This document shows, one piece after another, positions 45,719 to 55,671 of a stretch of 64,000 bases of DNA. This stretch comes from CAZOWM01 sp964583615. Lineage in GTDB: Bacteria > Spirochaetota > B62-G9 > DRHN01. Location of the stretch: positions 1 to 64,000 of the forward strand of contig CAZOWM010000017.1 in NCBI GenBank assembly GCA_964583615.1, written 5' to 3'. Position numbers and translations under genes: made by a program. A model generated the notes under the pieces. The model searched no databases. It was not told the DNA's origin and saw only the letters and a list, made by a program, of their open reading frames with translations. Positions within the stretch are counted from its first letter, which is position 1, and every line of letters begins with the position of its first letter.

Positions 45719-46024
45719 ATGAGATATTTCATTATAGGTGACGAAGACGCGGTCATCGGGTTCGGTATGGTGGGAGTGCAGGGACGATCTGCCGGTAATG
45801 CACAGGAGGCGCAGGATGCATTTTCCCACGCCCTCGAGCAGAGGGATGTCGGAATCATAATCATCACAGAGAGGATTGCGAAACTCATCAGAACGACAGT
45901 CGACAAATATCTCTTCACCGAACGTTTCCCGCTCATAGTGGAAATCCCAGATCGTACCGGCCATTTAAAGGGCCGTCCCGGCATCAGGGATATGGTAAAC
46001 GCAGCAATCGGAATAAAACTGTAA
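45719..46024 (+). CDS. V-type ATPase subunit F
   Basis: A 101-residue rotor subunit. FIIGDEDAVIGFGMVGVQG and DVGIIIITERIAKLIR are the family core. It follows the proteolipid gene by six bases. Confidence 0.92.
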   Translation: MRYFIIGDEDAVIGFGMVGVQGRSAGNAQEAQDAFSHALEQRDVGIIIITERIAKLIRTTVDKYLFTERFPLIVEIPDRTGHLKGRPGIRDMVNAAIGIKL

Positions 46025-46038
46025 AGTAAAGGCCACTC

Positions 46039-46680
46039 ATGGATAGGGAAAAAAACGATACGAGGGCATTGATCGCAGGAATCGAGAGCGATGCAAAAAA
46101 CGAAGCCGATCAGCTTCTTCAAGAGGCCCGGCAGAAGTCGGAAGAACGGATAAAATACGCGCAAAAGCAGGCAGATTCGATTTTAAAGGACGCAGAAGAA
46201 AGGGCAGACCGTCAGGCTGAGGCCGTTCAGAAAAAAATCCTTTCCGGTGTTGAAATCGAGGTGCGCCGGAAATCGATGCAGATAAAAGACCGGATAATGG
46301 GAGAAATCCTCAATCAGGTGCGGAGTAAACTCGCGGAACTCATCGAGGGTGAGGAATACAAAGAAATTCTTTTTCAATGGATCGTGGAGGCGGGCCTGGG
46401 CCTCGATGCGGAGAGAGCTTTTGTGAATGCATCGAAGAGAGAAAAGGACATCATCGATTCCAAGCTCCTCACCCGCGCTGCACGGAAAGTTGAGGATCTC
46501 AGCGGTATTCACGTTGAGTTCAGCTTATCAGACGGCAATCCTCTCGGGGCGCAGGGAGTGGTGCTCTATTCGGAAGACGGCAAAACCGCATTCAACAACC
46601 AGGTTTCAACGCGTATTCTGAGGAAACAGCGACAGATCAGGGATATTATCTATACACGTCTGTTCGACGAGGAAGGATAA
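46039..46680 (+). CDS. V-type ATPase subunit E
   Basis: A 213-residue peripheral-stalk subunit. The long N-terminal helix (ESDAKNEADQLLQEARQKSE) leads to a globular C-terminal domain with EVRRKSMQIKDRIMGEIL and ending AFNNQVSTRILRKQRQIRDI. It ends immediately before the subunit A start. Confidence 0.9.
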   Translation: MDREKNDTRALIAGIESDAKNEADQLLQEARQKSEERIKYAQKQADSILKDAEERADRQAEAVQKKILSGVEIEVRRKSMQIKDRIMGEILNQVRSKLAELIEGEEYKEILFQWIVEAGLGLDAERAFVNASKREKDIIDSKLLTRAARKVEDLSGIHVEFSLSDGNPLGAQGVVLYSEDGKTAFNNQVSTRILRKQRQIRDIIYTRLFDEEG

Positions 46681-48453
46681 ATGACTGATACGCGGATAAT
46701 AGGGAGTGTGCGGAGGGTGAACGGCCCGGTAATAGAAGCAATGGGCATAAGCGATGCAATGATGTTCGAACTCGTGTATGTGGGGAAAGACAGACTCGTG
46801 GGAGAGATCATCAAGCTCGAGAGAGACCGAGCAATCATACAGGTCTACGAAGACACGACCGGCGTGGCACCCGAGGATTCGGTTCAAGGGTCGGGAATCC
46901 CCCTCTCCGTGGAGCTTGGACCAGGAATAATCGGAACGATCTATGACGGTATTCAGCGGCCTCTTGAAAAAATCAGGCACATCTCGGGTATGTACATCCG
47001 CCGCGGGATACAGCTGCAGCCTCTTGACCGGGACAAAAAATGGCATTTCGTTCCCTCTGCCCGGTCAGGGCAAGCGGTGCACGGAGGAATGATCATCGGA
47101 ACGGTACAGGAGACTGAGCGCGTGGAACACAAAATTCTTGTGCCCCCGGATCAGAGTGGAACACTCGAGTCAATCGTTTTGGAGGGAGAGTACAGAGTCG
47201 AAGAACCTGTGGCACTGTTGCGCACTGAATCGGGGGAAAAACCGCTTTTTCTCATGCACAGCTGGCCCATTCGGGTCCCGCGCCCAACGCGCGATCGGCT
47301 TCCCTTTGCGACGCCGCTTGTTACGGGGCAGAGAGTCATAGACACTCTTTTCCCGGTGGCCAAAGGGGGAGCGGTGGCAATACCCGGGGGTTTCGGAACA
47401 GGAAAAACAATGACTCAGCAGGCGCTCGCCAAGTGGTGTGATGCCGACATCATCGTCTATATCGGTTGCGGAGAAAGGGGAAACGAGATGACCGACGTGC
47501 TCACCGAATTTCCGAAGATCGTCGATCCCCGTACAGGAAGATCGCTTATGGAGAGAACGGTACTCATTGCAAATACCTCGAACATGCCCGTGTCGGCAAG
47601 AGAGGCGAGTATCTACACGGGGGTAACGATTGCCGAGTATTACAGGGACCAGGGGTATCATGTTGCGATCATGGCGGATTCGACATCGCGGTGGGCGGAG
47701 GCGCTGAGGGAACTTTCGGGAAGAATGGAGGAGATGCCGGCTGAAGAAGGATTTCCTGCGTATCTTCCCACGCGAATCGCCGAGTTCTATGAGCGTGCAG
47801 GATACATGGAGACGATGAGCGGGGAACAAGGTTCTGTTTCGATTATCGGGGCTGTTTCTCCGCCGGGGGGTGACTTTTCCGAGCCTGTAACCCAGCACAC
47901 GAAACGGTTCATACGCTGTTTTTGGGCTCTGGACCGAGGGCTCGCCAACGCGCGTCACTACCCCGCAATCTCCTGGGTCGAAAGCTACAGCGAGTATCTC
48001 GGAGAGATGAAGGAGTGGTGGGAAGAGAATATGAGTGCCGACTGGGAAGCGGACAGAAAGGAGATCATGGAGCTTTTGCAGCGGGAAGTCAGGCTTCAGC
48101 AGGTGGTAAAACTGGTCGGTCCCGATGCACTGCCCGATTCACAGCGCTTCATCATCGATGTCTGCACACTTTTCAAAAACGCGTTCCTCCAGCAGAACGC
48201 GTTCGATACTGTGGACATGTACTCCACGCTCGAGAAACAGGTCCGCATGCTTCACATCATTCTCGTGTACTGGAGGCGGGGATCTGAGGCCATAAAGCGC
48301 GGCGCAACGCTCATAAAGCTCAGGAGGATGAAGGTGTACGGTGATATCGCGCGCATGAAATATTCCGTCCCAAACGACGATCTTTCAGGCCTCGATAAAA
48401 TCGAGGCGAGACTCGAACGCTCATTCGATCAACTGGAGTCGATCTATGCGTGA
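46681..48453 (+). CDS. atpA: V-type ATPase catalytic subunit A
   Basis: 590 residues, catalytic ATP-binding subunit. Walker A is GGFGTGKT (IPGGFGTGKTMTQQ), where most A subunits have GPFGSGKT. Walker B region and VAIMADSTSRWAEALRE are conserved, and GAVSPPGGDFSEPV is the family motif. The subunit has the A-specific insertion (residues about 120-190). It overlaps subunit B by eight bases. Confidence 0.97.
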   Translation: MTDTRIIGSVRRVNGPVIEAMGISDAMMFELVYVGKDRLVGEIIKLERDRAIIQVYEDTTGVAPEDSVQGSGIPLSVELGPGIIGTIYDGIQRPLEKIRHISGMYIRRGIQLQPLDRDKKWHFVPSARSGQAVHGGMIIGTVQETERVEHKILVPPDQSGTLESIVLEGEYRVEEPVALLRTESGEKPLFLMHSWPIRVPRPTRDRLPFATPLVTGQRVIDTLFPVAKGGAVAIPGGFGTGKTMTQQALAKWCDADIIVYIGCGERGNEMTDVLTEFPKIVDPRTGRSLMERTVLIANTSNMPVSAREASIYTGVTIAEYYRDQGYHVAIMADSTSRWAEALRELSGRMEEMPAEEGFPAYLPTRIAEFYERAGYMETMSGEQGSVSIIGAVSPPGGDFSEPVTQHTKRFIRCFWALDRGLANARHYPAISWVESYSEYLGEMKEWWEENMSADWEADRKEIMELLQREVRLQQVVKLVGPDALPDSQRFIIDVCTLFKNAFLQQNAFDTVDMYSTLEKQVRMLHIILVYWRRGSEAIKRGATLIKLRRMKVYGDIARMKYSVPNDDLSGLDKIEARLERSFDQLESIYA

Positions 48454-49861
48454 GAACACGAGGGATGAGCAGCAGTTCCGCGAGCTTCTCAAGGGCCGAG
48501 AATACATCGGTCTCGACAAAATCGACGGACCTCTTATTTTCATCAGCAATACACATCCCGTGGGATACAGGGACCTCGTTGAATGTATCGATCCTTCAGG
48601 AAACATACGCTACGGGCTCGTGCTGGAATCCACCACCGAGTTCGTTGTTGCACAGATATTCGAGGGGACCTCAGGTTTGACTATTCCGAAAACTCGGGTT
48701 CGGTTCTCCGGTGAACCTCTAAAGGTTCCAGTCTCGAAACAGATGCTCGGCCGCGTGTTCGACGGGCTCGGACGCCCTATCGATAACGGTCCGGCGCAGA
48801 GGGGAGATGTAGAACTCAATGTGAACGGTCTGCCCATAAACCCAACGGCACGAGAATATCCTCAAGACTTCATTCAGACGGGAATCTCCGTGATCGACGG
48901 AATGAACACGCTCATCAGGGGGCAGAAGCTTCCCATTTTTTCCGGAAACGGCCTCCCTCACAACGATTTTGCCGCGCAGATTGCCCGGCAGTCACGAATC
49001 CTGGGAGAGGATACACGGTTCGCGTGTGTGTTCGCCGCCATGGGAGTAAAGCACGATGTTGCCCGGTTTTTCATCCGGTCATTTGAGGAATCCGGGGTGC
49101 TCGAGAACGTAGCACTCTTTCTCTCTCTCGCCGACGATCCGTCAATCGAACGGCTGATCACCCCGAGAACCGCGCTCACTCTCGCAGAGCATCTAGCATT
49201 CAACGAGGACATGCACATTTTGGTGATCCTAACAGATATGACGAACTACTGTGAGTCTCTCCGTGAAATTTCCACGCTGCGAGGAGAAATACCCTCGAGA
49301 AAGGGGTATCCCGGATACCTCTATTCAGACCTTGCAGAAATTTATGAGCGTTCCGGCATGATAAAAGGACACAGAGGATCGATCACATCGCTGCCCATTC
49401 TCACGATGCCGAATGACGACATTTCTCATCCGGTGCCGGATCTTACCGGATACATTACGGAAGGGCAGATCGTGTTCGAGCGTGAGATGTATGCGCGGGG
49501 GCTCTATCCCCCGGTGGCAGGTCTCCCTTCACTATCCCGGTTGATGAAAGACGGAATCGGTGAAGGCATGACGAGGGAAGATCACCCGCATCTCGCAAGC
49601 CAGCTTTTTGCAGCCTACAGCTACGTAAAAGATGTGCGAAACCTCGCATCGGTGATCGGTGAAGAGGAGCTCACGCCCCTTGATCACAATTATCTCGAGT
49701 TTGGAGACGAGTTTGAAAAAAGATTCATATCCCAGCATACCGACGAGAACAGGGAGATCGAGCACACACTCGATCTCGGGTGGGAGGTTCTGCGCCTCCT
49801 TCCGGTCGAAGAACTGCACCGTCTCACGGAGGAAGAGATAGAAAAATATTACGGGATCTGA
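48446..49861 (+). CDS. atpB: V-type ATPase regulatory subunit B
   Basis: 471 residues; nucleotide-binding-fold subunit without a canonical P-loop (IFSGNGLPHNDFAAQIARQS). LVILTDMTNYCESLREIS and the family-specific GYPGYLYSDLAEIYERSG are conserved. Start ATG 48446 lies within the end of subunit A. Confidence 0.97.
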   Translation: MRENTRDEQQFRELLKGREYIGLDKIDGPLIFISNTHPVGYRDLVECIDPSGNIRYGLVLESTTEFVVAQIFEGTSGLTIPKTRVRFSGEPLKVPVSKQMLGRVFDGLGRPIDNGPAQRGDVELNVNGLPINPTAREYPQDFIQTGISVIDGMNTLIRGQKLPIFSGNGLPHNDFAAQIARQSRILGEDTRFACVFAAMGVKHDVARFFIRSFEESGVLENVALFLSLADDPSIERLITPRTALTLAEHLAFNEDMHILVILTDMTNYCESLREISTLRGEIPSRKGYPGYLYSDLAEIYERSGMIKGHRGSITSLPILTMPNDDISHPVPDLTGYITEGQIVFEREMYARGLYPPVAGLPSLSRLMKDGIGEGMTREDHPHLASQLFAAYSYVKDVRNLASVIGEEELTPLDHNYLEFGDEFEKRFISQHTDENREIEHTLDLGWEVLRLLPVEELHRLTEEEIEKYYGI

Positions 49862-49864
49862 CTC

Positions 49865-50497
49865 ATGGCGATTCAAAACTATGCCCCGACAAAGACGAAT
49901 CTGCTCAGGCTCCGAAGTGATCTGAAGTTCGCGCAGCTCGGCTACGAGCTTTTAGACCAGAAGCGGAACATCCTCATCATTGAGCTTTTAAACCTCGTTG
50001 ATCAGACCACGGACTTTCAGAACCGGGTAGAAGATGCTCTCAGGCAGGCGTACGAGACGCTCGAAAAGGCGGTACTGCGAATGGGGAAGCTCAAGGTGAA
50101 AAATCTTGCGAGCGCGGTGAACATCAAAAGCGAAATAAAGATCGCCTCGAGACGGGTGATGGGGGTTTCGATTCCGGTTGTTGAAACGGATTTTCAGGAG
50201 AATTCTCCCTACTTCAGCCTGATGGGAACGAGCTTCTGGATCGACAGCTCCCTCGATGCATTCAAGTCAGCGCTCAAACTGCTGGGAAGGCTCGCTGAGC
50301 TGAAGGTCTCTGTGCTCAGACTCGCCAGTGAGGTCCGCAAGACCATACGCAAGGTCAATGCACTGGAAAAAATTGCTATACCTGATCTGAAAGATACGGT
50401 ATCATATATAGAAAATCGGCTCGAAGAGAATGAACGTGACACGTTCGTATTGATGAAGATGGTGAAAGAACGGCTGGAAAAGAAGAAGTCCGGCTGA
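49865..50497 (+). CDS. V-type ATPase subunit D (central stalk)
   Basis: 210 residues; two long antiparallel helices form the rotor shaft. The N-terminus APTKTNLLRLRSDLKFAQLGY and the C-terminus RLEENERDTFVLMKMVKERL are typical. Starts three bases after subunit B stops and ends the operon. Confidence 0.94.
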   Translation: MAIQNYAPTKTNLLRLRSDLKFAQLGYELLDQKRNILIIELLNLVDQTTDFQNRVEDALRQAYETLEKAVLRMGKLKVKNLASAVNIKSEIKIASRRVMGVSIPVVETDFQENSPYFSLMGTSFWIDSSLDAFKSALKLLGRLAELKVSVLRLASEVRKTIRKVNALEKIAIPDLKDTVSYIENRLEENERDTFVLMKMVKERLEKKKSG

Positions 50498-50519
50498 GAA
50501 CAAAAAAGGGAGAACAGGA

Positions 50520-51005
50520 GTGGGGAGCCCCGTAAGCAAGATACTCGTCTATATAGACGGTACAGAGCAGTCGATAACAGCCGCACAGTATGCACTCTGC
50601 CTCACGAAGTTTACCGGAGCCGAGCTTACTATATTCTATGTTATAAATACCAAAGCCCTCGATGAGCTCTTGAAAGCCAGAATTTTTCTCAAAGAGGAGC
50701 AGATTGAATACGAACGCGACCTCGAAGCTGATGCACAACGATATCTAAATCACGTGCGGGAGCTCGCGCAGAGCAAGGGAGTGGCCGTTCACACCAGGAG
50801 CACGATGGGGAACATTCATCATGAGATCGTGAAGATCGTGCGGGAGGAAGGATTTGATCTTCTGATCATCGGAGAGCTCTCGAGGATCCGAAGCAGACGG
50901 GATGAATTCTACGACGAGACGGAACGTGCAATGCGTACGGTTCCCTGTTCGGTTCTCATCGTCAAGAACGAGGACCGGGTCTGGGAGCTGTTTGAAAATC
51001 TTTAA
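50520..51005 (+). CDS. universal stress protein (UspA family)
   Basis: A 161-residue alpha/beta protein; KILVYIDGTEQSITAAQYAL and the later TVPCSVLIVKN are family features. The nucleotide-loop motif GxxG(x9)G(S/T) is not clear: the sequence runs IIGELSRIRSRR, so ATP binding may be lost. The start is GTG 50520 with GGGAGAACAGGAG upstream. It may be read through from the V-ATPase operon. Confidence 0.78.
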   Translation: MGSPVSKILVYIDGTEQSITAAQYALCLTKFTGAELTIFYVINTKALDELLKARIFLKEEQIEYERDLEADAQRYLNHVRELAQSKGVAVHTRSTMGNIHHEIVKIVREEGFDLLIIGELSRIRSRRDEFYDETERAMRTVPCSVLIVKNEDRVWELFENL

Positions 51006-51072
51006 TGAAAACCCAGCTCCGGGCTCGTTTCTTACAGATGAGAACAGTGTGTATGAAATCCCATATTTGTGC

Positions 51073-51101
51073 TTGATTGTGGAGTTGGAATTAAATACAT
51101 T
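51073..51101 (+). promoter_or_regulatory. promoter of the PTS EIIA gene
   Basis: TTGATT (51073-51078), 17-base spacer, TACATT (51096-51101), ahead of the ATG at 51147. Confidence 0.5.
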
Positions 51102-51146
51102 TCATCAATCATTATACGCACAAGTACTACGTTAGGGGCTGTCGCA

Positions 51147-51596
51147 ATGGCACTCGTTGATCTGATAACACCCGAGGTCGTAAAGGTTCCACTGAGCTCG
51201 GAAAATAAACCTGCAGTGCTGAGGGAACTCATTCAAATTTTAAAGGACGCAAGAAAGATCGGAGATTTTGACAGCGTCCTCACGGCCATTCACAAGCGAG
51301 AGGAGCTTGGAAGCACCGGCCTTGAGCTCGGAATTGCCGTTCCCCACGCAAAAACAGATGTAGTGAAAAATTTGACTCTTGCCATCGGCATCTCCCCTCA
51401 GGGTATCGATTTCGACTCACTCGATGGCAAACCCTCGCACCTTTTCTTCCTGATGCTCGCTCCGCCAAATCAGTCCGGCCCTCATATTGAAGCACTCGCA
51501 GAGATTGCAAAGCTTGCCAAGTCGCGGGCGTTTTGTGATATGCTCTTACACGCACGGTCCTCCGAAGAGGTAGTCAAGCTCTTCCGCGAGGAATGA
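51147..51596 (+). CDS. PTS EIIA domain protein (PtsN-like)
   Basis: A 149-residue free-standing EIIA of the mannitol/nitrogen type. The phosphorylatable His is in LGIAVPHAKTD. No membrane EIIB/EIIC is linked, so it is likely a regulatory EIIA like PtsN rather than a sugar carrier. With HPr and HprK at 28788-30085 it could form a regulatory PTS branch. ATG 51147 is chosen at the domain start; longer in-frame starts lie in the promoter. Confidence 0.85.
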   Translation: MALVDLITPEVVKVPLSSENKPAVLRELIQILKDARKIGDFDSVLTAIHKREELGSTGLELGIAVPHAKTDVVKNLTLAIGISPQGIDFDSLDGKPSHLFFLMLAPPNQSGPHIEALAEIAKLAKSRAFCDMLLHARSSEEVVKLFREE

Positions 51597-51618
51597 CAAA
51601 ACTGTTTTTTTCCTCCTC

Positions 51619-52656
51619 TTACGGGTGAATCACCACTTTGAGGGCTTCCCTGGTTTTTATTGCCTCGATCCCCTTGAAAAAGCCATCGAGAGCGAAACGG
51701 TGAGTGATAAGCGCTTTTGTGCTGATCCTCCCGCTTGAAAGAAGCGCGAGGGCCTCGTTGTGATTTCTGGCTGTCGAATCCGACGCGCCGAACACCGACA
51801 CCTGGTTGTAATGTATGAAATTAACGTCAAGGCCGACAAAAGGATCGTCCTTCGGGACACTTGCAAAGAGACTCACCCTTCCGCCCTTTGCCACGAGCCG
51901 GAATGCGAGCCTGACCGCATCCCGGTCAGGAGCCGCATTGATCACCACATCCGCACCGGCACCGGAGGTAAGATCCATTACCGCCTGCACGGGGTCTTCG
52001 GATTGAGAGCACACAACGTGGTCGATGTTGAACGCACGAGCCATCTCGCACCGTTTTGGGGATCTTTGCACCAGGACCGTCACAAGCGCTCCCCTGGCCT
52101 TTGCCGTTTCCGCATGAAGCAGGCCGAGTGGACCGCCTCCGATCACAGCGACTGTGTCGGGAAAGCCGACATGTGCAAGATTCTGCCCGTTGATGACGCA
52201 CCCGAGGGGTTCTGCGATACTCCCGTCGTCATCGGAAAGAGTGTCCGGTACGTGCATCAGGTTCCCGTGCTCCACTCCGCGGAAGGGGACTTCCAGGTAT
52301 TCGGCGAACGCGCCGTTTGTGTGGGTTCCAACCGGAAGTTTGTTCAGGCACATGTTGAAAAGATGCATCCTGCACATCCGGCATCGCCCGCAGGGAAGGG
52401 TCGTGGCCATTGTCACTCGATCTCCCGGATGAAAACCGGTTATCCGCTTTCCAGTCTCGACAACCTCACCCACGAATTCGTGCCCGAGAATGACCGGAGG
52501 TTTTATACTTGCGATTCCGATGGTGTATGCCTTTACATCGGTTCCGCAGATGGCACAGGAGTGCACTTTTACGATAACAGTGTCTTCCCCGAGACACGGT
52601 TTTTCCACATCTTTCAAAAAGACTTTGCCGATCCCTTCGTACACCACAGCTTTCAT
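51619..52656 (-). CDS. zinc-dependent medium-chain dehydrogenase
   Basis: A 345-residue alcohol/polyol dehydrogenase-like enzyme using NAD(P). Catalytic zinc ligands are in CAICGTDVKA and GHEFVGEVV; the structural zinc site has four cysteines (LPCGRCRMCRMHLFNMC). The Rossmann motif is AVIGGGPLGLLHAETA. Substrate unknown; polyol or threonine dehydrogenase-like. ATG 52656 with AAAAGGA upstream is preferred over longer in-frame starts. It is convergent to the EIIA gene. Confidence 0.88.
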   Translation of the reverse strand: MKAVVYEGIGKVFLKDVEKPCLGEDTVIVKVHSCAICGTDVKAYTIGIASIKPPVILGHEFVGEVVETGKRITGFHPGDRVTMATTLPCGRCRMCRMHLFNMCLNKLPVGTHTNGAFAEYLEVPFRGVEHGNLMHVPDTLSDDDGSIAEPLGCVINGQNLAHVGFPDTVAVIGGGPLGLLHAETAKARGALVTVLVQRSPKRCEMARAFNIDHVVCSQSEDPVQAVMDLTSGAGADVVINAAPDRDAVRLAFRLVAKGGRVSLFASVPKDDPFVGLDVNFIHYNQVSVFGASDSTARNHNEALALLSSGRISTKALITHRFALDGFFKGIEAIKTREALKVVIHP

Positions 52657-52791
52657 TTTCCACATCCTTTTGATTTTTTCATCATTGTACCGGACAAATT
52701 CTACAAAAGCAACACCCAACAGGGTTTGTTCTATTCTTTTCAATAAACATCTGATATACTTGAAAAAATTCACACATCGTGGAACGTGACT

Positions 52792-54267
52792 ATGGAATTT
52801 TTCCTCACACTACTATACCGTTTCTATGCATTGATCGGTATCACCGGGCTCCTGATCGGCGGGAGTGCCGCGCTGTGTGTCGTGCTTTTCTTTGCGTTTC
52901 TCAAAGCACGGATGAACGCCTTTCGAAAGGCGGTCAAGCAGTATGAAAAGAAAAACTTCGAGAAGGCTCTTTTTTATAGTGCCATCGAACTTCATCGGCA
53001 CCCATCACACAGACAGGCGATACTGCTGAAGGCACGAATCGACATGCAGCGCGGCGCGTACCGGGAGGCTGAAGAACGGTTTTTCCGGCTGATCGATTTG
53101 AAGAAACCCGGAGACGGCATCGACGTAGTCGAGATAAAAACAGAGCTCCTGGATTCACTGTATGCACAGCACAAGCTCTATGCGATGTACAAACTGTGCA
53201 AAGATATACTCGCAGGTTCCCATACCCATGCTGGGGCACTCTACTATATGGGGCTCATCTACCTCGGACAGCTTTATTACAGGGAAGCGGAAGAAATTCT
53301 TTCTCTTCTGATAAAAAACCGCCCCCGGCACCACGAGGCGTTGTGTGCCGCGGGTGTAGCTGCAGCACAGCTCGGAGAGTATGAAAGGGCGGAGAGGTAC
53401 ATGAAGAAATCGCTGGACATTGAGAGAAAACCGCTCTCCACGCTTCTGTATGCGGGAATATTTTTTTTCCTCGAAAAGTACTCGCAGGCTCTTTCACTAC
53501 TCGAATTCAGAGAAGGTGATCTAAAATACTTTGAAAAAAAAGAACAGCTCCTTTTCTCGCTGAGGCTCAAAGCCTTTTGCCAGTACAAACGTGCACAGTA
53601 CGAAAAAGCCGCTGCACAGTTTAAAAAAATAGTGTCCATGCTTGATGAAGATACGGATCGTACACCTCAACAGCACAATAAAATTGCAACCTACAATGAG
53701 TTCGGAAGATTCCAGAAAATCTCCCCCACTGAGACAGCATCACAATCTCGGATACAAAACAGTGCGATAAGAGATTACTACCGCCTAAAGGAAGTCGCGA
53801 TAGAGGCAGGGAAGGGAACAATTTTCGGGCGGAACAACACCTTTTTTTTCACCCGGATACTCGACATCGAGGGTTTGAGCACGAAGACGCGGGCAGCGCT
53901 TGACGTGGGATTCTCTTTCGTCAAAGGAGGGCTCTATTCAGAAGCAAAGGCTTTTTTCCAGGAGGTACATGAACGTCACCCGGAAGTTCTTCGACTGAAG
54001 CGTATCATTGAAATGATTGATGAAAAACTACAGGAGCATGATTTAGGCGCAAAACAAAAAGAGGGGCTTCGCGAAGTGGAAAAAAGCACCAAAAAAATCC
54101 TTCAGAAAAAAGCACGAAGCTTCGAGCTCTGGGAATATGTGAAGGCCTGGGAAAAAACCGTTATCCGCCCATATCACCTGCTACGTGCCGGAGGGTACAC
54201 GGCGGGGGTTCAGCTCAAACCCTCCCTGCTCATAATGAAAGACGGCAGGTTTCCGTGGCAAGTTTGA
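52792..54267 (+). CDS. membrane-anchored TPR protein
   Basis: A 491-residue protein: one N-terminal membrane helix (residues about 10-35) and then about eight TPR-like helical pairs (KNFEKALFYSAIELHRHPSH, AGALYYMGLIYLGQLYYREA, EALCAAGVAAAQLGEYERA). No catalytic domain is visible. It probably scaffolds an envelope complex; no partner is evident. It ends 42 bases before tRNA-Gln. Confidence 0.72.
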   Translation: MEFFLTLLYRFYALIGITGLLIGGSAALCVVLFFAFLKARMNAFRKAVKQYEKKNFEKALFYSAIELHRHPSHRQAILLKARIDMQRGAYREAEERFFRLIDLKKPGDGIDVVEIKTELLDSLYAQHKLYAMYKLCKDILAGSHTHAGALYYMGLIYLGQLYYREAEEILSLLIKNRPRHHEALCAAGVAAAQLGEYERAERYMKKSLDIERKPLSTLLYAGIFFFLEKYSQALSLLEFREGDLKYFEKKEQLLFSLRLKAFCQYKRAQYEKAAAQFKKIVSMLDEDTDRTPQQHNKIATYNEFGRFQKISPTETASQSRIQNSAIRDYYRLKEVAIEAGKGTIFGRNNTFFFTRILDIEGLSTKTRAALDVGFSFVKGGLYSEAKAFFQEVHERHPEVLRLKRIIEMIDEKLQEHDLGAKQKEGLREVEKSTKKILQKKARSFELWEYVKAWEKTVIRPYHLLRAGGYTAGVQLKPSLLIMKDGRFPWQV

Positions 54268-54269
54268 AC

Positions 54270-54296
54270 TTGACTTTTATGTATTGATATTATAAT
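54270..54296 (+). promoter_or_regulatory. tRNA-Gln promoter (short spacer)
   Basis: TTGACT (54270-54275), a 15-base spacer and a perfect TATAAT (54291-54296) end 13 bases before tRNA-Gln. Confidence 0.55.
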
Positions 54297-54309
54297 TTTT
54301 TTTGACGAT

Positions 54310-54380
54310 TGGGGGATAGTGTAATGGTAGCACCGCAGATTCTGGATCTGCTTGTGAGGGTTCGAATCCTTCTCCCCCAG
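54310..54380 (+). tRNA. tRNA-Gln(CTG)
   Basis: Acceptor TGGGGGA/TCCCCCA, anticodon stem GCAGA/TCTGC with loop TTCTGGA (anticodon CTG), T-loop TTCGAATC. An integrase gene starts 109 bases downstream, so the 3' end is the likely integration site of the adjacent element. Confidence 0.95.
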
Positions 54381-54488
54381 AATGTTTTATTCTTTGTATT
54401 TTAGGTATTTATACAACCCCTTGTTTTTTACTTGCCTTTCATTTCATCCAGTGTAAACAGAATTGTGAACAAGAAATAAGGGGAAAAA

Positions 54489-55652
54489 TTGGCTCATAAA
54501 CTATTTAACCTCTATAAAAGGCCCACCCGGAAAAAAAATAAATATACCTGGTATGTCCGGTTTTACGATGAAGAGGGAAACAGACTTCCCGGTCGGAGCA
54601 CAAATCAAACCTCAAAATCAGCTGCGGAAACCTGGGCCTATGAGCAGCTCAAGAAGGGAATAATCTCTTCACAAAAAAATATCACATTCGGAAAATATGC
54701 TCAAGATTGGTGGATCTGGGATAAGTGCTCGTATATAAAAGGCAAATTAGCCCGGGGAGGGGAAATTTCGCGGTCGTATGCTGACTTAATGAGAGCGTAT
54801 CTTGAGAACCATATCCTTCCGTATTTTGAAAACATTAAGCTCCAAAAGATTAATACTCGGCTCATTGAAAAATGGCTCATGAATCTCAGCGAGAAGACCG
54901 GGAGGACTGGCAAGGTTTTATCTCCCTCAACGGTAAATCACTGTTTAACCTGTTTCAAAATAATGATGCGGGAGGCTGTGAGGCTGGAATATCTGAATAA
55001 AAATCCCGCTGATTTAATCATTCAGCTCAAAGAGAAACCAAAAGAGAGGTCCGTTCTCACAATAGATGAAGTCAAGGAGCTCTTCAGAGAGGACACAATT
55101 CAACATGTGTGGGGCGGAGATCTACGGCATTACACATTAAATCTCCTGGCTGCAAGTACCGGAATGAGACTTGCCGAGTGTCAGGCCTTACAGATACAAC
55201 ATGTTCATGACAGTCATATATCGATTGTACAGAGCTGGGATTCCAAATACGGCCTGAAGAAACCGAAGCGAAATTCTCAAAGAGAAGTCCCAATTCCGAA
55301 GAAAACATCAGCCTATTTGCAAGATTTGATCAGCATTTCTCCCTACCAGGAAGATGAGGACATCATATTTTTCGGCAATGATAGGAAATCTCCAATCCGG
55401 GGGGAGCTGGTATTGAAAGAATTATACCGGGCATTTGAAAATATTGGTATATCGGCAGAGGAGCGCAAATCAAGGAATATAACTTTTCACAGCTGGAGAC
55501 ATTTTTACAACTCACTCTTGAGAGGAAAGGTCCATGATGCAAAACTGAGGCGGTTGACAGGCCACCGGACATTAGAAATGACCGAACATTACACTCATTT
55601 TAATATTGAGGATTTCAAGGATGTAGTAAAAATCCAGGAACAATATTTTTAA
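54489..55652 (+). CDS. tyrosine recombinase (phage-type integrase)
   Basis: A 387-residue integrase. A CPN/SAM-like N-terminal domain (KYTWYVRFYDEEGNRLPG; residues about 60-170 for core binding) is followed by the catalytic domain. STGMRLAECQ has the first catalytic Arg, HSWRHFYNS the His-x-x-Arg pair, GHRTLEMTEHYTHF the late His and the nucleophilic Tyr. The start is TTG 54489 with AAGGGG upstream. It is the integrase of the element and lies next to the tRNA. Confidence 0.93.
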   Translation: MAHKLFNLYKRPTRKKNKYTWYVRFYDEEGNRLPGRSTNQTSKSAAETWAYEQLKKGIISSQKNITFGKYAQDWWIWDKCSYIKGKLARGGEISRSYADLMRAYLENHILPYFENIKLQKINTRLIEKWLMNLSEKTGRTGKVLSPSTVNHCLTCFKIMMREAVRLEYLNKNPADLIIQLKEKPKERSVLTIDEVKELFREDTIQHVWGGDLRHYTLNLLAASTGMRLAECQALQIQHVHDSHISIVQSWDSKYGLKKPKRNSQREVPIPKKTSAYLQDLISISPYQEDEDIIFFGNDRKSPIRGELVLKELYRAFENIGISAEERKSRNITFHSWRHFYNSLLRGKVHDAKLRRLTGHRTLEMTEHYTHFNIEDFKDVVKIQEQYF

Positions 55653-55671
55653 CAATCAGGATATTTTAATT

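Noticed and set aside
51760..52746. 328-codon + strand reading frame opposite the zinc dehydrogenase
   Set aside because: The minus strand encodes a motif-rich dehydrogenase across the same bases; the + strand product looks random.
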